Below, in pieces: positions 6,122-6,233 of a DNA stretch of 6,233 nucleotides (the first letter of the stretch is position 1; every line of letters begins with the position of its first letter). The notes beneath the pieces were generated by a model. The model saw only the letters and a list, made by a program, of their open reading frames with translations. It was not told the DNA's origin and ran no database searches. The position numbers were made by a program, and so were the translations under genes. This DNA is from CAYZJV01 sp964473245 (GTDB lineage: Bacteria; Spirochaetota; Spirochaetia; Sphaerochaetales; Sphaerochaetaceae): the NCBI GenBank assembly GCA_964473245.1, contig CAYYOL010000073.1, forward strand, positions 1 to 6,233, in the 5' to 3' direction.

Positions 6122-6136
6122 TAATTCTATGAATTA
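6122..6136. promoter_or_regulatory. 15-bp inverted repeat, possible operator
   Basis: TAATTC (6122-6127) and GAATTA (6131-6136) are perfect arms around TAT. The repeat covers the expected -35 position of the candidate promoter at 6098-6103, where a repressor would block polymerase. The local AT richness makes chance palindromes likely, and no regulator gene is in view. Confidence 0.25.
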
Positions 6137-6139
6137 CAA

Positions 6140-6233
6140 CAAGTTTACTCTAAAGAGAGTCAGGATATGTTATATGAAGTAGTCATAACCAACTGGAAAG
6201 CAAGTGATTACATGGTCCGAAAACAGAATAATA
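6140..6233. other. AT-rich upstream intergenic sequence
   Basis: No convincing coding frame is seen between the promoter region and the window end. It contains a small inverted repeat ACTCT/AGAGT (6147-6151 and 6156-6160). An ATG on the plus strand at 6212 lacks a convincing ribosome binding site and is cut by the window edge. Confidence 0.4.

Noticed and set aside
6170..6190. Imperfect inverted repeat GTTAT...ATAAC near the right edge
   Set aside because: The arms are only 4-5 bp of A/T-rich sequence and need a bulge to extend. It is expected by chance in this region.

Overview
The window holds one complete five-gene ABC importer operon of the dipeptide/oligopeptide (Dpp/Opp, nickel/peptide) type on the minus strand. 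Convergent to it is the 3' end of a cation:proton antiporter gene on the plus strand. The solute-binding protein has a signal peptide ending LFA-GGRQE with no lipobox cysteine. I associate that style with spirochaetes (Spirochaeta/Sphaerochaeta-like), so a spirochaete or relative is my tentative guess; nothing in the window proves it. I see no mobile elements, RNA genes or CRISPR arrays.

Layout from left to right: the C-terminal 79 residues of a PF00999-type cation:proton antiporter (+, 2-241, 5' end outside the window); a 34-bp convergent gap with a small hairpin; then, reading leftwards on the minus strand, the operon. In transcription order it is: promoter region (about 6043-6233), solute-binding protein (6025-4373), an 89-nt spacer with a strong hairpin, permease B (4283-3315, GTG start), permease C (3308-2361), ATPase D (2355-1297) and ATPase F (1304-276). 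The last four genes are separated by 5-6 nt or overlap by 8 nt, so they are almost certainly co-transcribed and translationally coupled. Together they would form a periplasmic binding protein, a B/C permease heterodimer and a D/F ATPase heterodimer. All catalytic motifs are intact in both ATPases. The substrate (peptide, oligosaccharide or other) cannot be fixed from sequence.

The notable feature is the solute-binding protein. It carries all the recognisable landmarks of a family-5 binding protein (SBP_bac_5) once each, but in the wrong order. The segment that normally forms the C-terminal third comes directly after the signal peptide. The normal N-terminal two thirds follow it, and the protein ends at the DPEKAR...AGFTWDSQGRMRMP position, which is normally in the middle. 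This is the pattern of a circular permutation: old termini fused at about residues 210-214, new termini in a loop of the second lobe. It lies in one uninterrupted reading frame with a good ribosome binding site, followed at once by the cognate permease genes.
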